A DNA stretch of 7,449 nucleotides from assembly GCA_002405525.1 (NCBI GenBank), contig DHLY01000022.1, forward strand, positions 35,118 to 42,566, written 5' to 3'. Positions 6,837 through 7,449 of the stretch are shown piece after piece. The stretch is from Proteobacteria bacterium UBA4656 (GTDB lineage Bacteria; Pseudomonadota; Gammaproteobacteria; Xanthomonadales; Ahniellaceae). The number at the start of each line of letters is the position of its first letter. Positions within the stretch are counted from its first letter, which is position 1. Below the pieces are notes generated by a model, which was not told where the DNA came from, made no database searches, and was given only the letters and a program-made list of their open reading frames with translations. The translations under genes and the position numbers were made by a program.

Positions 6837-7449
6837 ATGGGCCCTGCAGATGCCGCCCCCGCGATAGCCACCCCACTCGCCAGGCTCGCCGTCGCGGCGA
6901 TCTTCGTCATCCTCGGCATAGGCATGGCGCCGATTGCCGCCGCGAGCAACCCCGGGGATCGTTTCGGGTCGGTGCTTGGCGCGGATGGCGACACGCTGGT
7001 CGTCGGCGTGCCCGGCTACCAGATCGACGTCGCTGGCGAGTTGACCGCCGTCGGCGCGGCAGACGTGTTCGTGTTTGCCGACGGCCAATAGGTCCAACAG
7101 GGCTTCCTGCGACCGCCCCCATCCTTCGGATTCGCCTCGGGCTTCGCCAAGGCCGTTGCGATCGACGGCGACACGATCCTCGTCGGCCATCCCGACGCGT
7201 CGAGCCCCGCCGGCGAGGTGCAGGGGGCGGTACACGTCTTCGAACGCACGGTGGGCGCATGGGCGCAGGTCCAGGTCCTGACCGGCGGGCCCGACGACGA
7301 TGCGTTCGCCGATGGCGACTTTTTCGGCGCGGCGGTCGCGCTGGACGGAGACACTGCGGCGATCGGCGCGCCGCTGGATGAAGTGGGATCGATCGGTGCG
7401 GCGGGCCGTGTCTATGTCTTCGCCCGCGGCGCGGGCGCCTGGGCCCGCG
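6837..7449 (+). pseudogene. Secreted FG-GAP repeat (beta-propeller-like) protein, interrupted by an in-frame TAG, 3' end beyond the window
   Basis: The frame opens at ATG 6837; an in-frame TGA at 6792-6794 with no start codon after it excludes an earlier start. Residues 1-36 look like a Sec signal peptide: hydrophobic LARLAVAAIFVILGIG, then cleavage probably after AAA (36). Three related units follow, with DGDT at residues 50-53, 110-113 and 170-173, then a VGxP- or IGAP-type turn, then VFVF, VHVF or VYVF strands. This is the pattern of the bacterial FG-GAP_2-type repeat of integrin-like propellers. Codon 85 (7089-7091) is TAG, after which the same frame continues for 119 codons to the window edge without another stop. 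The TAG falls where units 2 and 3 carry Trp (GAW). The standalone product would be 84 residues. Alternatives are sequencing error, strain polymorphism or readthrough. No Shine-Dalgarno sequence or promoter is obvious in 6740-6836. Function is unknown; surface or extracellular location is inferred. Confidence 0.72.
7089..7091 (+). other. In-frame amber codon within the FG-GAP gene
   Basis: The context reads FADGQ, stop, VQQGFL. In the second unit the equivalent stretch is GAWAQVQVL: Gln follows two residues after Trp and Leu six residues after, exactly as after the TAG. A single G-to-A change from TGG would explain it. The DGDT spacing of 60 codons on both sides, counting the TAG as one codon, shows there is no frameshift. 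Confidence 0.85.

Noticed and set aside
1..7449. CRISPR arrays, tRNA or rRNA genes, insertion sequences, phage or defence genes
   Set aside because: I found no regularly spaced direct repeats, no cloverleaf or rRNA signature and no transposase or integrase motif; the window is filled by housekeeping genes and one FG-GAP gene.

Overview
The window is a GC-rich chromosomal segment from a gammaproteobacterium, most likely of the Xanthomonadales/Lysobacterales. That placement rests on gene order and protein resemblance: a murJ-ribF-ileS-lspA-ispH run lying divergently from rpsT, IleS, LspA and MurJ proteins that align almost residue for residue with their E. coli counterparts, very high GC in third codon positions, and an FG-GAP repeat secreted protein of a kind common in that group. 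No database search was possible, so the order-level call is inference.

Minus strand, read right to left: murJ (6131-4563, lipid II flippase, GTG start), ribF (4531-3575, bifunctional FAD synthetase), ileS (3578-675, isoleucyl-tRNA synthetase, GTG start), lspA (675-181, lipoprotein signal peptidase) and the first 18 codons of ispH (54-1, cut by the window edge). The murJ-ribF gap is only 31 nt, ribF and ileS overlap by 4 nt (GTGA), and ileS and lspA share one base (TGATG). This looks like one transcription unit with translational coupling in its middle. The lspA-ispH junction differs: 126 nt containing a heptamer-based inverted repeat, whose right arm encodes the last lspA codons and the stop. 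No fkpB lies between lspA and ispH, unlike in E. coli.

Plus strand, right end: a divergent intergenic region of 293 nt (6132-6424) holds an inverted repeat in the murJ leader and a good extended -10 promoter for rpsT. rpsT (6425-6688, ribosomal protein S20) begins at TTG behind a clear Shine-Dalgarno sequence and ends in a strong intrinsic terminator (6711-6739). Beyond it, from 6837 to the window edge, lies a secreted FG-GAP repeat protein whose frame is interrupted by one in-frame TAG at 7089-7091. The repeats continue in the same frame on the other side, and the TAG sits where a tryptophan is expected.

The genes are housekeeping: translation (IleS, S20), flavin cofactors (RibF), isoprenoid synthesis (IspH) and the envelope (MurJ, LspA). 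IspH supplies isoprenoid precursors for the lipid carrier of lipid II, which MurJ flips. I see no new multi-gene system here. The observations most worth checking are the amber-interrupted FG-GAP gene, the repeat that forms the 3' end of lspA, the murJ leader inverted repeat and a short insertion in IleS.
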